A stretch of 35,981 bases of DNA from Methanolinea sp. GTDB lineage: Archaea > Halobacteriota > Methanomicrobia > Methanomicrobiales > Methanospirillaceae. Location: the NCBI GenBank assembly GCA_024518585.1, contig JANIHI010000016.1, positions 1 through 35,981 of the forward strand, in the 5' to 3' direction. Below are positions 8,122-15,736 of this stretch, piece after piece. The notes below the pieces were generated by a model. The model was not told the origin of the DNA, made no database searches, and saw only the letters and a program-made list of their open reading frames with translations. The first letter of the stretch is position 1. Each line of letters starts with the position of its first letter. The position numbers were made by a program, and so were the translations under genes.

Positions 8122-9050
8122 GTAAGGTCTCGTCTCATCACCTCCCGGACAGCATGGGCGGGAAGGGCCGATACAGCGTCCCCGATGTCCCGTCCGAGGT
8201 CGCGGGCACCCAGCAGGGAGACGAGCAGCCGGGAACCTGTGCCTGCTGCAAGGATTGGGTTCGCCCCTGATGCCTGCTGCACCGTCTGGACGGCGCCTCT
8301 CACCATCTCCCCCTGTGTCTCCCAGAACGATGCTGCAACGGCCATGGCCCCGTCCTCCCCTATCTCCGGCAGGTCGGCACACACGACCCGTGCCAGCCGC
8401 CGGAGGCAGAATTCCCTGTCCTTTCCCCGTCCGTCCGGTGTTTCGCAGGTATACTCTTCCTCGCGGATATGGCCGAGGGCAAGGTGGGCATCAGCGCTCG
8501 TCGCGAAGTACTCGGAACTGACGGGCGTTGGGACGCCGTTGATCTGGACATTCCTGATGACGGCCGGGATCGGGGTCCGGAGGAGTCCCGTATAGAGGAG
8601 GTACCCCCTCTGGAGACGCGCCAGGTCGGAAAGACCCCGGAGGCTTTTGGGGGAGGAGAGGGGAATGATGTCGGTCGTGGTGCTCCCCATGTCGACCAGG
8701 AGACCGCCGGGGCAGAGGGAATGGAGGTAGACTGCTGCGGCGAACCAGTTCGCGGCTGCAAGTGCAGGGGTAGGGGAGTCATGGAACCTGCCATCGGTCC
8801 CATAAAAGAGGGCCCCGGGAAACACTTCCCTGACAGTCCGGACGATCCATGCAATACCCTCCTCCTTGGTGGAAAAGCAGTCGGCGAGTTCCCCACTCAT
8901 GACGACGGCAGCCCCTTCCCTTCCCTCGTCCCTGTAGCGGGAGAGGATGTCCCGGAGTGGCGCCCCCTTCCAGAGCGGGCAGTAGTGGGTGTGGACCCCT
9001 GAACCTGTCACGACCTTGACGTTTGCACCCCCCACGTCGATTCCAATCAC
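8115..9050 (-). CDS. mfnF: Probable methanofuran-core synthase MfnF (hydantoinase/oxoprolinase-like, ASKHA fold)
   Basis: 311 residues from GTG at 9050, which overlaps the upstream gene by four bases (GTGA). The N-terminus GIDVGGANVKVV (residues 3-14) is an ASKHA phosphate-1 loop, LLVDMGSTTTDIIPL (117-131) the phosphate-2 loop, and AAGTGSRLL near the C-terminus the adenosine motif. This matches the family long annotated as 'H4MPT-linked C1 transfer pathway protein' (TIGR03123-like). From memory of the family, the Methanocaldococcus member MJ1427 is MfnF, which joins the pyrophosphorylated aminomethyl-furan unit to gamma-glutamyltyramine, forming the methanofuran core. The adjacent mfnD-like gene supports this. 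The family name rests on motif recognition and context, not on an alignment. Confidence 0.75.
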   Translation of the reverse strand: MIGIDVGGANVKVVTGSGVHTHYCPLWKGAPLRDILSRYRDEGREGAAVVMSGELADCFSTKEEGIAWIVRTVREVFPGALFYGTDGRFHDSPTPALAAANWFAAAVYLHSLCPGGLLVDMGSTTTDIIPLSSPKSLRGLSDLARLQRGYLLYTGLLRTPIPAVIRNVQINGVPTPVSSEYFATSADAHLALGHIREEEYTCETPDGRGKDREFCLRRLARVVCADLPEIGEDGAMAVAASFWETQGEMVRGAVQTVQQASGANPILAAGTGSRLLVSLLGARDLGRDIGDAVSALPAHAVREVMRRDLTC

Positions 9051-9934
9051 AGGAACTCCACCGCCCCGTGGCTGTCGAACCGGGCCCGGCGCCTCATGTG
9101 GACGGACTCCGGGCCCCCGCCCTTCGATGCCTGGACCAGGATGTCGGCGATCTCCTCCTCCATGCATGCCGCAATCCCGATGACACTCGTCGTCACCCGC
9201 GGGTTGACGTCTACAACGTAGGGCCTGTCTGCAAGGACGATATCGATCCCCACGTACCCCTGGCACCCCAGGACCTGGAGAGCCCGGACGGCCGTCCCGA
9301 CGACCTCACCGTGCCGGGGATGGTCAAGGGGGGTCTCCCCGCCCCTGTAATGGAACTCTCCGGAAGGGCCGACACGGACGTCCTGGCGGTTCACCGCGAG
9401 GAGGAGGGGCGGCTTCCCGGTGTAGTACGAACACGCATCGCCGACGACCCTGCTTCCGACCAGGCTCACGCTCAAATTTTCCCCGTCAATGAACTCCTGG
9501 GCGGTCTCGCCCGGACCAGGCTTCTCATCGGAGAGCCGGACATTGACCGACCCGCACCCTGCAACGGGTTTGATGACCTGTTTCCCGGGTGACGGGGCTC
9601 CCGGAACCGGGATACCATGGCGTGCCAGGATGCGGCCGCACTGGACCTTGTCAGCGCAGATAGCCGCGTTCATGCTCCCGCAGCCGACGTTATGCGTGAG
9701 ACGCTCCAGAACGGAGGTATAGGAAAAGAGGAGGTGGTCGGGGGCGATCACGAGCCCGACGTCGCATTCAGGGGCCAGTCGGCGGATCTCGCCGAGGAAA
9801 TCGCTGCCGTCCGGTGTGACAACCTCGTACCCGCACCGGGAAAAGCTCCGGGAGAGGACGTCGAGCATCGCTTTCCCCTCGGGAGCAAGGCGGGGGTCGT
9901 GGAACGTTGCATACTCCGCCAGGAGCGCTTTCAT
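9047..9934 (-). CDS. mfnD: ATP-grasp ligase, probable tyramine-glutamate ligase MfnD
   Basis: 295 residues. The ATP-grasp fold is visible: ADK (95-97) at the entry of the domain, VIKPVAGCGSVNV (120-132) with the ATP-contacting lysine 122 and glycine-rich loop, EFIDGENLSVSLV (147-159), and the metal-binding end YVGIDIVL with VVDVNPRVTTS (Asp231, Asp242, Asn244). MfnD of methanogens (MJ0815) ligates glutamate to tyramine in methanofuran synthesis; coupling here to the MfnF-like gene (4-bp overlap) argues for that assignment. The start ATG at 9932-9934 is chosen because upstream codons in frame look non-coding; AAGGGG lies about 17 bases before it, which is long, and two nearer ATGs are out of frame. 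Other ATP-grasp ligases cannot be excluded by motif alone. It is divergent from surE (81-bp gap). Confidence 0.7.
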   Translation of the reverse strand: MKALLAEYATFHDPRLAPEGKAMLDVLSRSFSRCGYEVVTPDGSDFLGEIRRLAPECDVGLVIAPDHLLFSYTSVLERLTHNVGCGSMNAAICADKVQCGRILARHGIPVPGAPSPGKQVIKPVAGCGSVNVRLSDEKPGPGETAQEFIDGENLSVSLVGSRVVGDACSYYTGKPPLLLAVNRQDVRVGPSGEFHYRGGETPLDHPRHGEVVGTAVRALQVLGCQGYVGIDIVLADRPYVVDVNPRVTTSVIGIAACMEEEIADILVQASKGGGPESVHMRRRARFDSHGAVEFL

Positions 9935-10015
9935 GCCATGTACATTGGTTCCCCTTTCAGATAGGCATGACGATCGATCAACTATTTCTCCCCTTCCTCC
10001 CAATGGGATGGTGAC

Positions 10016-10819
10016 ATGAAACCCCGGGTCCTCCTCACCAACGATGACGGGATCAATTCTGCAGGTCTCTGGGCTGCCTACGAAGCCCTTTCCCCCTTCT
10101 CGGACGTGACCGTTGTGGCACCGGCAACCCAGCAGAGTGCTGTGGGGCGATCGATCTCCATCTTTGAGCCGATCCGGGCACACGAGGTGGAGATGAACGG
10201 TGTCACTGCCTATGCTGTCGGTGGAAAGCCGACCGATGCTGTCATCATCGGGCTCTATGCGCTGGACATCCGCCCCGCGATGGTCGTGAGCGGGATCAAC
10301 ATCGGGGAGAACCTCTCGTTTGAGTCCATCATGACGTCCGGCACCGTCGGAGCAGCACTCGAGGCGGCAAACCAGGGGACCCGTGCAATCGCATTCTCCC
10401 TCCAGGTGGAGGACCAGGGCGACAAGTTCGGCGACCCGCGGAGGCACCGGCAGAGTTTCGAGCCCTCAAAGAGGGTCGTGAGCGAGGTATGCCGGACATT
10501 CCTCGAGAGGCCCTTTCCCCGCGGCGTCGACGTCCTGAACGTGAACATCCCATCGGCTGTGAAGGGCGGGTACGAGATTACGCGCCTCGCGGAGAAGCTC
10601 TTCGCAACAGGCGTGGAAAAGAGGCTTGACCCCCGGGGAAGGCCGTACTTCTGGATCAATGGCCCCCTCATAGCCGATGCGGGAGAGGGGACGGATGTGC
10701 ATGCCATCCGGAAGGGAAACATCTCCCTGACCCCGATTACCCTTGACTGCACGGCAGCGGGTGCAAAGGATGAACTATCCGCTATCTTTTCCCATAACCG
10801 GGAGGGAAAGAGGAGATGA
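10016..10819 (+). CDS. surE: 5'/3'-nucleotidase SurE
   Basis: 267 residues. SurE family metal-dependent phosphatase acting on nucleoside monophosphates in the cytoplasm. The metal site NDDG is at residues 9-12 (Asp10, Asp11), with Ser41 in APATQQSAVG and Asn95 in VSGINIGEN completing the usual ligands; GGKPTDAV (69-76) and TSGTVGAALEA (107-117) are family motifs, the latter with Thr where YSGTV is common. Length is typical. It starts at ATG 10016 behind GGGATGGTGA. Its TGA overlaps the rpiA ATG by four bases (ATGA), so the two form a coupled nucleotide/pentose-phosphate unit. Confidence 0.93.
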   Translation: MKPRVLLTNDDGINSAGLWAAYEALSPFSDVTVVAPATQQSAVGRSISIFEPIRAHEVEMNGVTAYAVGGKPTDAVIIGLYALDIRPAMVVSGINIGENLSFESIMTSGTVGAALEAANQGTRAIAFSLQVEDQGDKFGDPRRHRQSFEPSKRVVSEVCRTFLERPFPRGVDVLNVNIPSAVKGGYEITRLAEKLFATGVEKRLDPRGRPYFWINGPLIADAGEGTDVHAIRKGNISLTPITLDCTAAGAKDELSAIFSHNREGKRR

Positions 10820-11529
10820 GACCCGATCCCCGGGAAAAGGCCAAAATTAATGCCGGCAGGAAAGCCGCCGAGATGGTGGAGGACGGGATGGTGCTTGGCC
10901 TTGGGACAGGTTCAACCACGCACCATTTCATGGTCCAGCTCGCCGAGAGGATACGAAAAGAAGGGATACGCATTGCAGGGGTTCCAACCTCCCTCCAGAC
11001 GGAAATACGTGCCCGTGCACTCTCCATTCCCCTCACAACCCTCGATGACTGCCCCTGTCCCGACCTTGCCGTCGATGGTGCTGACCAGATCGACCCGGGC
11101 TTCCGGCTGGTAAAGGGAAGGGGTGCAGCCCTTACCCGTGAAAAGGTGGTGGCAGCGGCGTCGGCAGGAATTATCATCATTGCCGGTGAGGAGAAGCTCG
11201 TGGAACGCCTTTCCGGAACAGTCCCTGTCGAAGTAATTCCCTTTGCCGTCACCCCTGTCATGAGAGCACTGGAAAGGCTTGGTGGAACCCCCTCCATCCG
11301 GGAGGGAAAGGAAAAGGATGGCCCTGTTATCACGGATAACGGAAATTACATCGTGGACTGTGCCTTCCCCGAGATACCTGATCCTCCCGGCCTGGAAGAG
11401 GAGATCACGGCGCTGCCAGGGGTGCTCGAGTGCGGGCTCTTCTGCCGGTATGCAAAAAAAACACGTGTGCTTGCCGGGAGAGCAGACGGGTGCAGAGTCG
11501 TGAAGAAAAGGCCGGTTCAGGAGATATAG
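10816..11529 (+). CDS. rpiA: Ribose-5-phosphate isomerase A
   Basis: 237 residues. Converts ribose 5-phosphate and ribulose 5-phosphate, supplying ribose for nucleotide synthesis. Motifs: LGTGSTT (29-35, phosphate loop), AVDGADQID (85-93), KGRGAALTREK (100-110, which contains the catalytic glutamate) and TDNGNYIVD. Length and motif order match archaeal RpiA. Translation is coupled to surE by the ATGA overlap. The last 13 bases overlap the 3' end of the convergent regulator gene. Confidence 0.95.
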   Translation: MRPDPREKAKINAGRKAAEMVEDGMVLGLGTGSTTHHFMVQLAERIRKEGIRIAGVPTSLQTEIRARALSIPLTTLDDCPCPDLAVDGADQIDPGFRLVKGRGAALTREKVVAAASAGIIIIAGEEKLVERLSGTVPVEVIPFAVTPVMRALERLGGTPSIREGKEKDGPVITDNGNYIVDCAFPEIPDPPGLEEEITALPGVLECGLFCRYAKKTRVLAGRADGCRVVKKRPVQEI

Positions 11530-11873
11530 TCGCGGACCTGCTGGATCAGCCGGAGCTGGTTTGTAATTTCTCTCTTCTTCTCCTGTTCAATGCTGTCCAT
11601 GATATCGTGGATTGGCCTGGAAAGCCTGTAAATCTTGACGGGCCTCCCCTTGTTCTCTGCCTTTGTCTCCCTGTTCTCCACCCATTTCTGCTCCGTCATG
11701 GTCGCCATCGCGATACTGACCTCGGGCTGACGGAGGTCGGTGCCCCTCTCGATATCACGGGACGTCGCCTCCTCTGTATGGGCCAGGTAGATGAGGACTT
11801 TTGCCACGTTCTTCTTGAGCCCGATCTGGACAAGAAGGTCGGCCAGTTCCTCCTCCCGTGGAGTGAAGTACAT
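11517..11873 (-). CDS. Winged-helix transcriptional regulator
   Basis: 118 residues from ATG at 11873 (MYFTPREEEL), chosen because GAGGA lies five bases upstream; an in-frame ATG at 11891 gives six more residues and ATG at 11921 sixteen, both with weaker sites. The winged helix-turn-helix spans about residues 22-85: KNVAKVLIYL, then ATSRDIERGTDLRQPEVS as helix-turn-recognition helix, and the wing KGRPVKIYRL. A charged C-terminal helix (86-116) may mediate dimerisation. It resembles ArsR/TrmB-like one-component regulators of Methanomicrobiales but has no sensor domain or metal-binding cysteines, so the signal is unknown. It converges on rpiA with a 13-base 3' overlap. Confidence 0.8.
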   Translation of the reverse strand: MYFTPREEELADLLVQIGLKKNVAKVLIYLAHTEEATSRDIERGTDLRQPEVSIAMATMTEQKWVENRETKAENKGRPVKIYRLSRPIHDIMDSIEQEKKREITNQLRLIQQVRDYIS

Positions 11874-11946
11874 AACATTCCTCGATTTCATGGATTGCAC
11901 CGCTTCCAGAATTATTGGCAAAGGTTACATAAAAAGATTATTATTA

Positions 11947-11955
11947 TTTATAAAG
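11947..11955 (-). promoter_or_regulatory. Candidate TATA box of the winged-helix regulator
   Basis: On the minus strand the site reads CTTTATAAA within an AT-rich stretch (TCTCTTTATAAATAATAA). Expected transcription start about 25 bases downstream (near 11925), leaving a leader of about 50 nt before the ATG at 11873. Confidence 0.5.
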
Positions 11956-11981
11956 AGATAAATGACAGATAATAAAATTAT

Positions 11982-12542
11982 TTAAAGGAGTCCAAGGTTT
12001 TTGAGGTCTGTGAGGATCTTCTGGACGGCCTTGCGGGCATCGTCCGGTTCCTTGCCGCCGGTGATGATCAGCTTCCCCGAACCAAAGAGGAGGACGACGA
12101 CTTTTGGGTTCTCCAGCCGGTAAACAAGCCCCGGGAACTGCTCCGGCTCGTACTCGATGCGGTCGAGGTTGAACCCCACTGCAATCTTGTTCAGGTTGAT
12201 CCCTGAGCCAAGGTCCGCGGAAGTGACGATATTCTGGATCTTGTAGGTGAGCTTCTTCGGGATCTCGATATTCAAGCCACGGAGGAGGTTCCCGAGGATA
12301 TCAAGGCCCTGGGAGAGGCTCTCGATACTCTTTGCACCCGTCAGAACAACCTTGCCCGAGCCAAAGACAAGGGCGGCTATCTTTGGCTGTTGCATCCTGA
12401 TGACAACGCCAGGGAACCTCTTCTTATTGTATTCAGCGTCTTTTATCTGGGAGGCCAGGGCAGGGAGATCCAGGTAATCCGTCACCTTGGCAGAGGCAAC
12501 GATGTTTTCAATTTTGAGAGAGTCCTCTGGATTAACCTTCAT
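11982..12542 (-). CDS. tbp: TATA-box-binding protein (TBP)
   Basis: 186 residues from ATG at 12542 (MKVNPEDSLKIENIVASAKV). The general transcription factor that binds TATA boxes and recruits TFB and RNA polymerase. The two-fold saddle repeat is plain: QFPGLVYRLENPKVVVLLFG in the second half mirrors RFPGVVIRMQQPKIAALVFG in the first, each followed by SGK and a T-G (VVLTGAKS, LIITGGKE). Length is standard. Upstream codons up to 12686 are non-coding. A TATA box centred 26-27 bases before the ATG means the mRNA would begin at or next to the start codon. The gene appears monocistronic. Confidence 0.96.
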   Translation of the reverse strand: MKVNPEDSLKIENIVASAKVTDYLDLPALASQIKDAEYNKKRFPGVVIRMQQPKIAALVFGSGKVVLTGAKSIESLSQGLDILGNLLRGLNIEIPKKLTYKIQNIVTSADLGSGINLNKIAVGFNLDRIEYEPEQFPGLVYRLENPKVVVLLFGSGKLIITGGKEPDDARKAVQKILTDLKNLGLL

Positions 12543-12564
12543 ATTTATAAATGAACCCGGGCAG

Positions 12565-12572
12565 TATATAAA
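12565..12572 (-). promoter_or_regulatory. TATA box of tbp, leaderless promoter
   Basis: Minus strand reads TTTATATA, a near-perfect archaeal TATA box. Its centre lies 26-27 bases before the A of the tbp ATG, the normal distance to the transcription start, so the transcript probably has no leader. No Shine-Dalgarno sequence precedes the ATG, which agrees. Confidence 0.6.
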
Positions 12573-12718
12573 CAGTTGGGTGAGAGGGGATTCGCTCTTT
12601 CGGGGAGGGGCGTGCCAGGAGAGAAATACCCGATGGGGACATATTCCCCTTGACGCATTCGAAGGCAGGCTGAGGGAAAGGTACATCAGTGGGTAAAAAG
12701 AAACAGGGGGACTAGTGT

Positions 12719-13561
12719 ATGAAACCTGTCCGGGGACAATCCCAGGGTCTCAACGAGGTCGTTGCATCCATCCTCATGGTCGTCCTTGTCATCGCTCTTG
12801 CGATCATAATCGGGGGTATTGTTTTTGGCTATATCACAATCCAGCCCAAGTCGGCCTACATCCCTCCACGGGTGGAGATGGTTGACTATGCAGGCAAGCA
12901 GGCAATAAGTCTCTATTCCCGGGGTGGGGATAACGCAGCCCTTGACCCGGCCCTGGAGGGAAGCTATGTCCTCGAGATATACCTGGATACAGACCAGGGG
13001 ACATTCAAGGTGATACCGGATGACTCTGCCACAACATGGAACCCGGGCCAGACAATTTACATTTACTACAACCAGTCCCTCTCGCAATACCGCACGGGGT
13101 ATGATGTACCTCAATTCGTGCCGGATGCTTTCCCGGCGGGAAATATCCTCCTCCGGGTCGTTGACCAGAGGGCAAAGTTGCTGGTGTTCAAGGAGGGGAT
13201 AGCGGTGGGTGGCGGTGGGACAGGCATGCCGAAACCGATGGGGACACCTTCATGTGGAACCATTACAGGGAGATTGTATAATTACCAAAACAACAGCGGG
13301 CTTACGGGTTGGACTGTTCAATACCGGTCTAGGAAAAATCAGGGAGACCCATGGTCGCAGTGGACAGGCACAATAACTGGAACAGGAGGAACGTATACAT
13401 TTTCCAACCTCAATTATCAGCCCGCCACCTTTTATGAAGTAGGCGTCGTAATTCAACCAGGGTGGAATTTGCAACAGCCCCAATCCAATTACACATTTTT
13501 ATTAAATCCGGGACAACAATGCTATAGTACTGGAGTTGATTTCGGCGTTCAAAAATCGTAG
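12719..13561 (+). CDS. Archaeal type IV pilin-like protein with C-terminal beta domain
   Basis: 280 residues. The N-terminus is a class III prepilin signal: a short polar leader (MKPVRGQSQG), then LNEVVASILM and a hydrophobic helix VVLVIALAIIIGGIVFGY (21-38). Cleavage by the prepilin peptidase is expected near Gly10. This is the Pilin_N/DUF1628 pattern of euryarchaea. Residues about 45-165 form a beta-rich pilin-type domain; a GGGGTG linker (near 165) is followed by a second domain (about 175-280) starting CGTITGRLYNYQNNSGLTGW that resembles Cna-B/SdrD-like or carboxypeptidase-regulatory-like beta sandwiches. The DNA from about 13250 onward is visibly richer in A/T than the first part, suggesting a domain added by recombination. 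No pilus assembly genes are nearby. Probably a minor pilin or a surface protein anchored by its N-terminal helix. Confidence 0.8.
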   Translation: MKPVRGQSQGLNEVVASILMVVLVIALAIIIGGIVFGYITIQPKSAYIPPRVEMVDYAGKQAISLYSRGGDNAALDPALEGSYVLEIYLDTDQGTFKVIPDDSATTWNPGQTIYIYYNQSLSQYRTGYDVPQFVPDAFPAGNILLRVVDQRAKLLVFKEGIAVGGGGTGMPKPMGTPSCGTITGRLYNYQNNSGLTGWTVQYRSRKNQGDPWSQWTGTITGTGGTYTFSNLNYQPATFYEVGVVIQPGWNLQQPQSNYTFLLNPGQQCYSTGVDFGVQKS

Positions 13562-13698
13562 AAAGGGTATAATAGGGGGCATAAATCAAGAATCACCACT
13601 CTTGTCGGGTAAGAACTCTTTTGATTATTTAAAATTTATACAATTTTTTAGATGAAAAAGAAACATCAGGTCCTAACTTGCTTCCCAAGCACATACCC
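13562..13698. other. AT-rich spacer with weak terminator-like dyad
   Basis: This part of the non-coding stretch is AT-rich. AATCAA (13584-13589) and TTGATT (13621-13626) can pair and a run of six T lies near 13643-13648, a possible end point for the pilin transcript. A reading frame starting at 13652 runs straight into the repeats and is not regarded as a gene. Confidence 0.3.
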
Positions 13699-14360
13699 TC
13701 TCGCCGCATGGGGTACCACAAAGGCGGGGCGTCAGCCCCGAGAGCGTCTGAGAAGGGGAGTGCAGTCTTGTCTTCTGCCCCGAGGGGGAGAATCCCCCTC
13801 CGGACCACCCCCTGGTGAGGATGGTGTGCGGGCAGGGTTGATTGGGGCGGTCATCAGGTGTGATGCATCACGGTCCTTCTCGCCGCATGGGGTACCACAA
13901 AGGCGGGGCGTCAGCCCCGAGAGCGTCTGAGTGTGGAAGTGCGGTTTCATAAATTGACCGGAGGGGGAGAATCCCCCTCCGGACCACCCCCTGGTGAGGA
14001 TGGTGTGCGGGCAGGGTTGATTGGGGCGGTCATCAGGTGTTATGCAGCACGGTCCTTCTCGCCGCATGGGGTGCCACAGCGGCGGGGCGTCAGCCCCGAG
14101 AGCGTCTGAGAAGGGGAGTGCAGTCTTGTCTTCTGCCCCGAGGGGGAGAATCCCCCTCCGGACCACCCCCTGGTGAGGATGGTGTGCGGGCAGGGTTGAT
14201 TGGGCACTTGTGATGTTCAGCCTACCATACCATTCCCTCTCACCATAAGGGGTGCCGCAGTGGCGGGGCAGTGGGTTCCGTCCCGAGAGGTTTGATGGAT
14301 ATGAGTTCTATCTGGTGCAGTGGAATCTTATGTGATGTAGTGACCGGAGGGAAGCAGGAG
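13699..14360. repeat. Non-coding tandem array of 179-bp units (three good copies, one decayed)
   Basis: Copies start at 13699, 13878 and 14057 (TCTCGCCGCATGGGGT), exactly 179 bp apart, with a degraded fourth from 14238 to about 14360. Each good unit has a 6-bp stem CGGGGC-GTCA-GCCCCG (13725-13740 in copy 1) and a strong G/C hairpin GAGGGGGA-GAA-TCCCCCTC (13782-13800); in copy 2 the second stem extends to 11 perfect pairs. A block of about 30 bp between the two hairpins is the same in copies 1 and 3 but quite different, at the same length, in copy 2. Frames open through the array but translate to low-complexity Pro/Gly/Arg sequence and are treated as spurious. Function unknown. Confidence 0.85.
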
Positions 14361-14475
14361 TAAGATCTCGAAATATCGTTTCTTGGGATAATCCACTTAA
14401 AAAATCCACCTCGAAAGGCCGATTAATTGCGCAACCCTGTCAGGGCCGGTATAAAAAACAGGAAAAATTGCCCGT
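14361..14475. other. Spacer between repeat array and TFS gene
   Basis: Nothing coding is seen. A short dyad, CCCTG-TCA-GGGC near 14434-14446, and A-rich tracts lie just past the end of the minus-strand TFS gene. Confidence 0.3.
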
Positions 14476-14787
14476 TCAATCGTATTCGCGCCACGTGTGC
14501 CCGCACTCGCAGCAGCGGAAGAACCTGACCTCACTCTCATCAGCAGCCCGGAGCTGGCGGAGCCACCAGAAGGCGAGGTTATGCTCGCACTTGGGACACT
14601 TGACCGCAATGGTCGGGAGAGTGCGGACAGATCCCTCCTCCTCGACGATCACAATCTCCTTCTCGCGGCGTGACTTTGTGATCTGCATCTGGTCGTTCTT
14701 GTTAATCTTCCTGATGTATCCGCATTTCCGGCATTTCAACTGGCCAGCCGATGAGATCATGAGACTTCCGCATTCCGGACAGAACAT
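14476..14787 (-). CDS. tfs: Transcription factor S (TFIIS/RPB9-like transcript cleavage factor)
   Basis: 103 residues. Stimulates RNA cleavage by backtracked archaeal RNA polymerase. It has an N-terminal zinc ribbon (Cys3, Cys6, Cys19, Cys22; FCPECGSLM and KCRKCGY) and a C-terminal TFIIS-type ribbon (Cys64, Cys67, Cys92, Cys95; KCPKCEHN and RCCECGHTWREY). The catalytic acidic tip Asp83-Glu84 in RAADESEVRFF is intact, so this is an active cleavage factor rather than an inhibitory paralogue. Length is typical. No strong ribosome-binding site is seen before the ATG at 14787, so it may be leaderless. It is divergent from artA (142-bp gap). Confidence 0.94.
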   Translation of the reverse strand: MFCPECGSLMISSAGQLKCRKCGYIRKINKNDQMQITKSRREKEIVIVEEEGSVRTLPTIAVKCPKCEHNLAFWWLRQLRAADESEVRFFRCCECGHTWREYD

Positions 14788-14929
14788 GATGGCTTATGAT
14801 AGGGCACCAGGCAAGATTAAGGCTTGGTTGGAAGAAAATGGATGAGAAACGGGTGAACCCTTTCGCACGGGAACGGGAAAGTGAGTCTGATGGGACCCTT
14901 TTTCTCTTTGAGCCACCCATAGAAGAGGG

Positions 14930-15736
14930 ATGAAAGAGTTCATTGTCCTCTTCTCGTGCATCTTTTTCATTGCATTCCTCTTTCCCTGGAGTCTGCGGCG
15001 GTATTGTGCCATCCTGGGATGGGTGGGGGTAGTGCTCTTTTTATTTGCGGAAATACCGTACTACATCTCGATTAACAATGTCCTTTACCCGGTAATGGCC
15101 GTACTGGCTGTACCTTTTCTCCTGATAACCGTCAAATACCTCCTCTCCGGTGAACCGCTCCTCCTGCAGCTCTCGAGAGCTGCGGCGGTTGCGTTCCTCA
15201 TCTACGCACCGTTTGCCTACACGCCGCTCGGTGACTGGTTGATTGCGGTGGTTGTCGGCCAGACAATCGATGTCCTGGGGTTCGCGGGGTTCGCGGTGGA
15301 CCGGGTTGCGTGGAACATGGTCATGCGCAACGGGTTCCGGGTCGAGATCATCCTCGCGTGCACAGGTATCCAGGCGATTGCCATCATGCTCGGGGTGGTG
15401 AGTGCCGTGAAGACGACTTTTGGTCAGAAAATACTCGCGTTTCTCCTTGTCGTCCCGGTCATTTACGTCCTGAACATCATGCGAAACGTGGCGGTGATCG
15501 TGGCCTACACCGAGCAGTGGTTCCCCTACCTGCCTGAAATCGTTGGGAACGGCGAAACCGGGTACGAGAGCTTTTTCTGGGCCCATAATGTCTTCGCCGA
15601 GGGATTGGCCCTCCTCCTCCTGATCGGGATAGCATGGGGGCTCTTCCGGATTGTCCCGGAACTCGCCTCGTTTGCAACAGACCTCGTGGACCTCTATGCC
15701 GGAGAGGTCAGGAGAGTCGCCGGTAGAGGTACGTGA
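14930..15736 (+). CDS. artA: Archaeosortase A
   Basis: 268 residues with about eight membrane segments. Archaeosortase A cleaves PGF-CTERM surface proteins and couples them to a lipid anchor on the outer membrane face. The catalytic pattern is present: Cys144 in ILACTGIQAI, Arg185 in NIMRNVAVI, and His219 in FFWAHNVFAEG, the Cys-to-Arg spacing of 41 being the one I recall for the haloarchaeal enzyme; the role of His219 as third residue is tentative. Its C-terminal 29 bases overlap the convergent phosphatidyltransferase gene. GAAGAGGG runs right up to the ATG, so initiation may not use a normal ribosome-binding site. No PGF-CTERM substrate gene occurs in the window, so substrates are elsewhere. 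Confidence 0.9.
   Translation: MKEFIVLFSCIFFIAFLFPWSLRRYCAILGWVGVVLFLFAEIPYYISINNVLYPVMAVLAVPFLLITVKYLLSGEPLLLQLSRAAAVAFLIYAPFAYTPLGDWLIAVVVGQTIDVLGFAGFAVDRVAWNMVMRNGFRVEIILACTGIQAIAIMLGVVSAVKTTFGQKILAFLLVVPVIYVLNIMRNVAVIVAYTEQWFPYLPEIVGNGETGYESFFWAHNVFAEGLALLLLIGIAWGLFRIVPELASFATDLVDLYAGEVRRVAGRGT

Noticed and set aside
9935-10447. Long N-terminal extension of the mfnD frame
   Set aside because: It lies antisense to surE, is not protein-like, and the ATP-grasp fold is complete from 9934.
12543-12686. N-terminal extension of the TBP frame
   Set aside because: It contains the tbp TATA box and would give a TBP about 48 residues longer than normal.
13732-14166. 144-codon frame on minus (and one on plus from 13652) within the 179-bp array
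   Set aside because: Open only because the unit is GC-rich and free of stops; the product is low-complexity and repeats with the DNA.
13699-14360. CRISPR array
   Set aside because: Units are 179 bp with long conserved parts and one short variable block that is shared by two copies; no short repeat/unique spacer pattern and no cas genes.
13562-14475. Replication origin at the repeat array
   Set aside because: No cdc6/orc1 gene nearby and no origin-recognition-box motifs seen; repeats are G/C-rich rather than containing an unwinding element.
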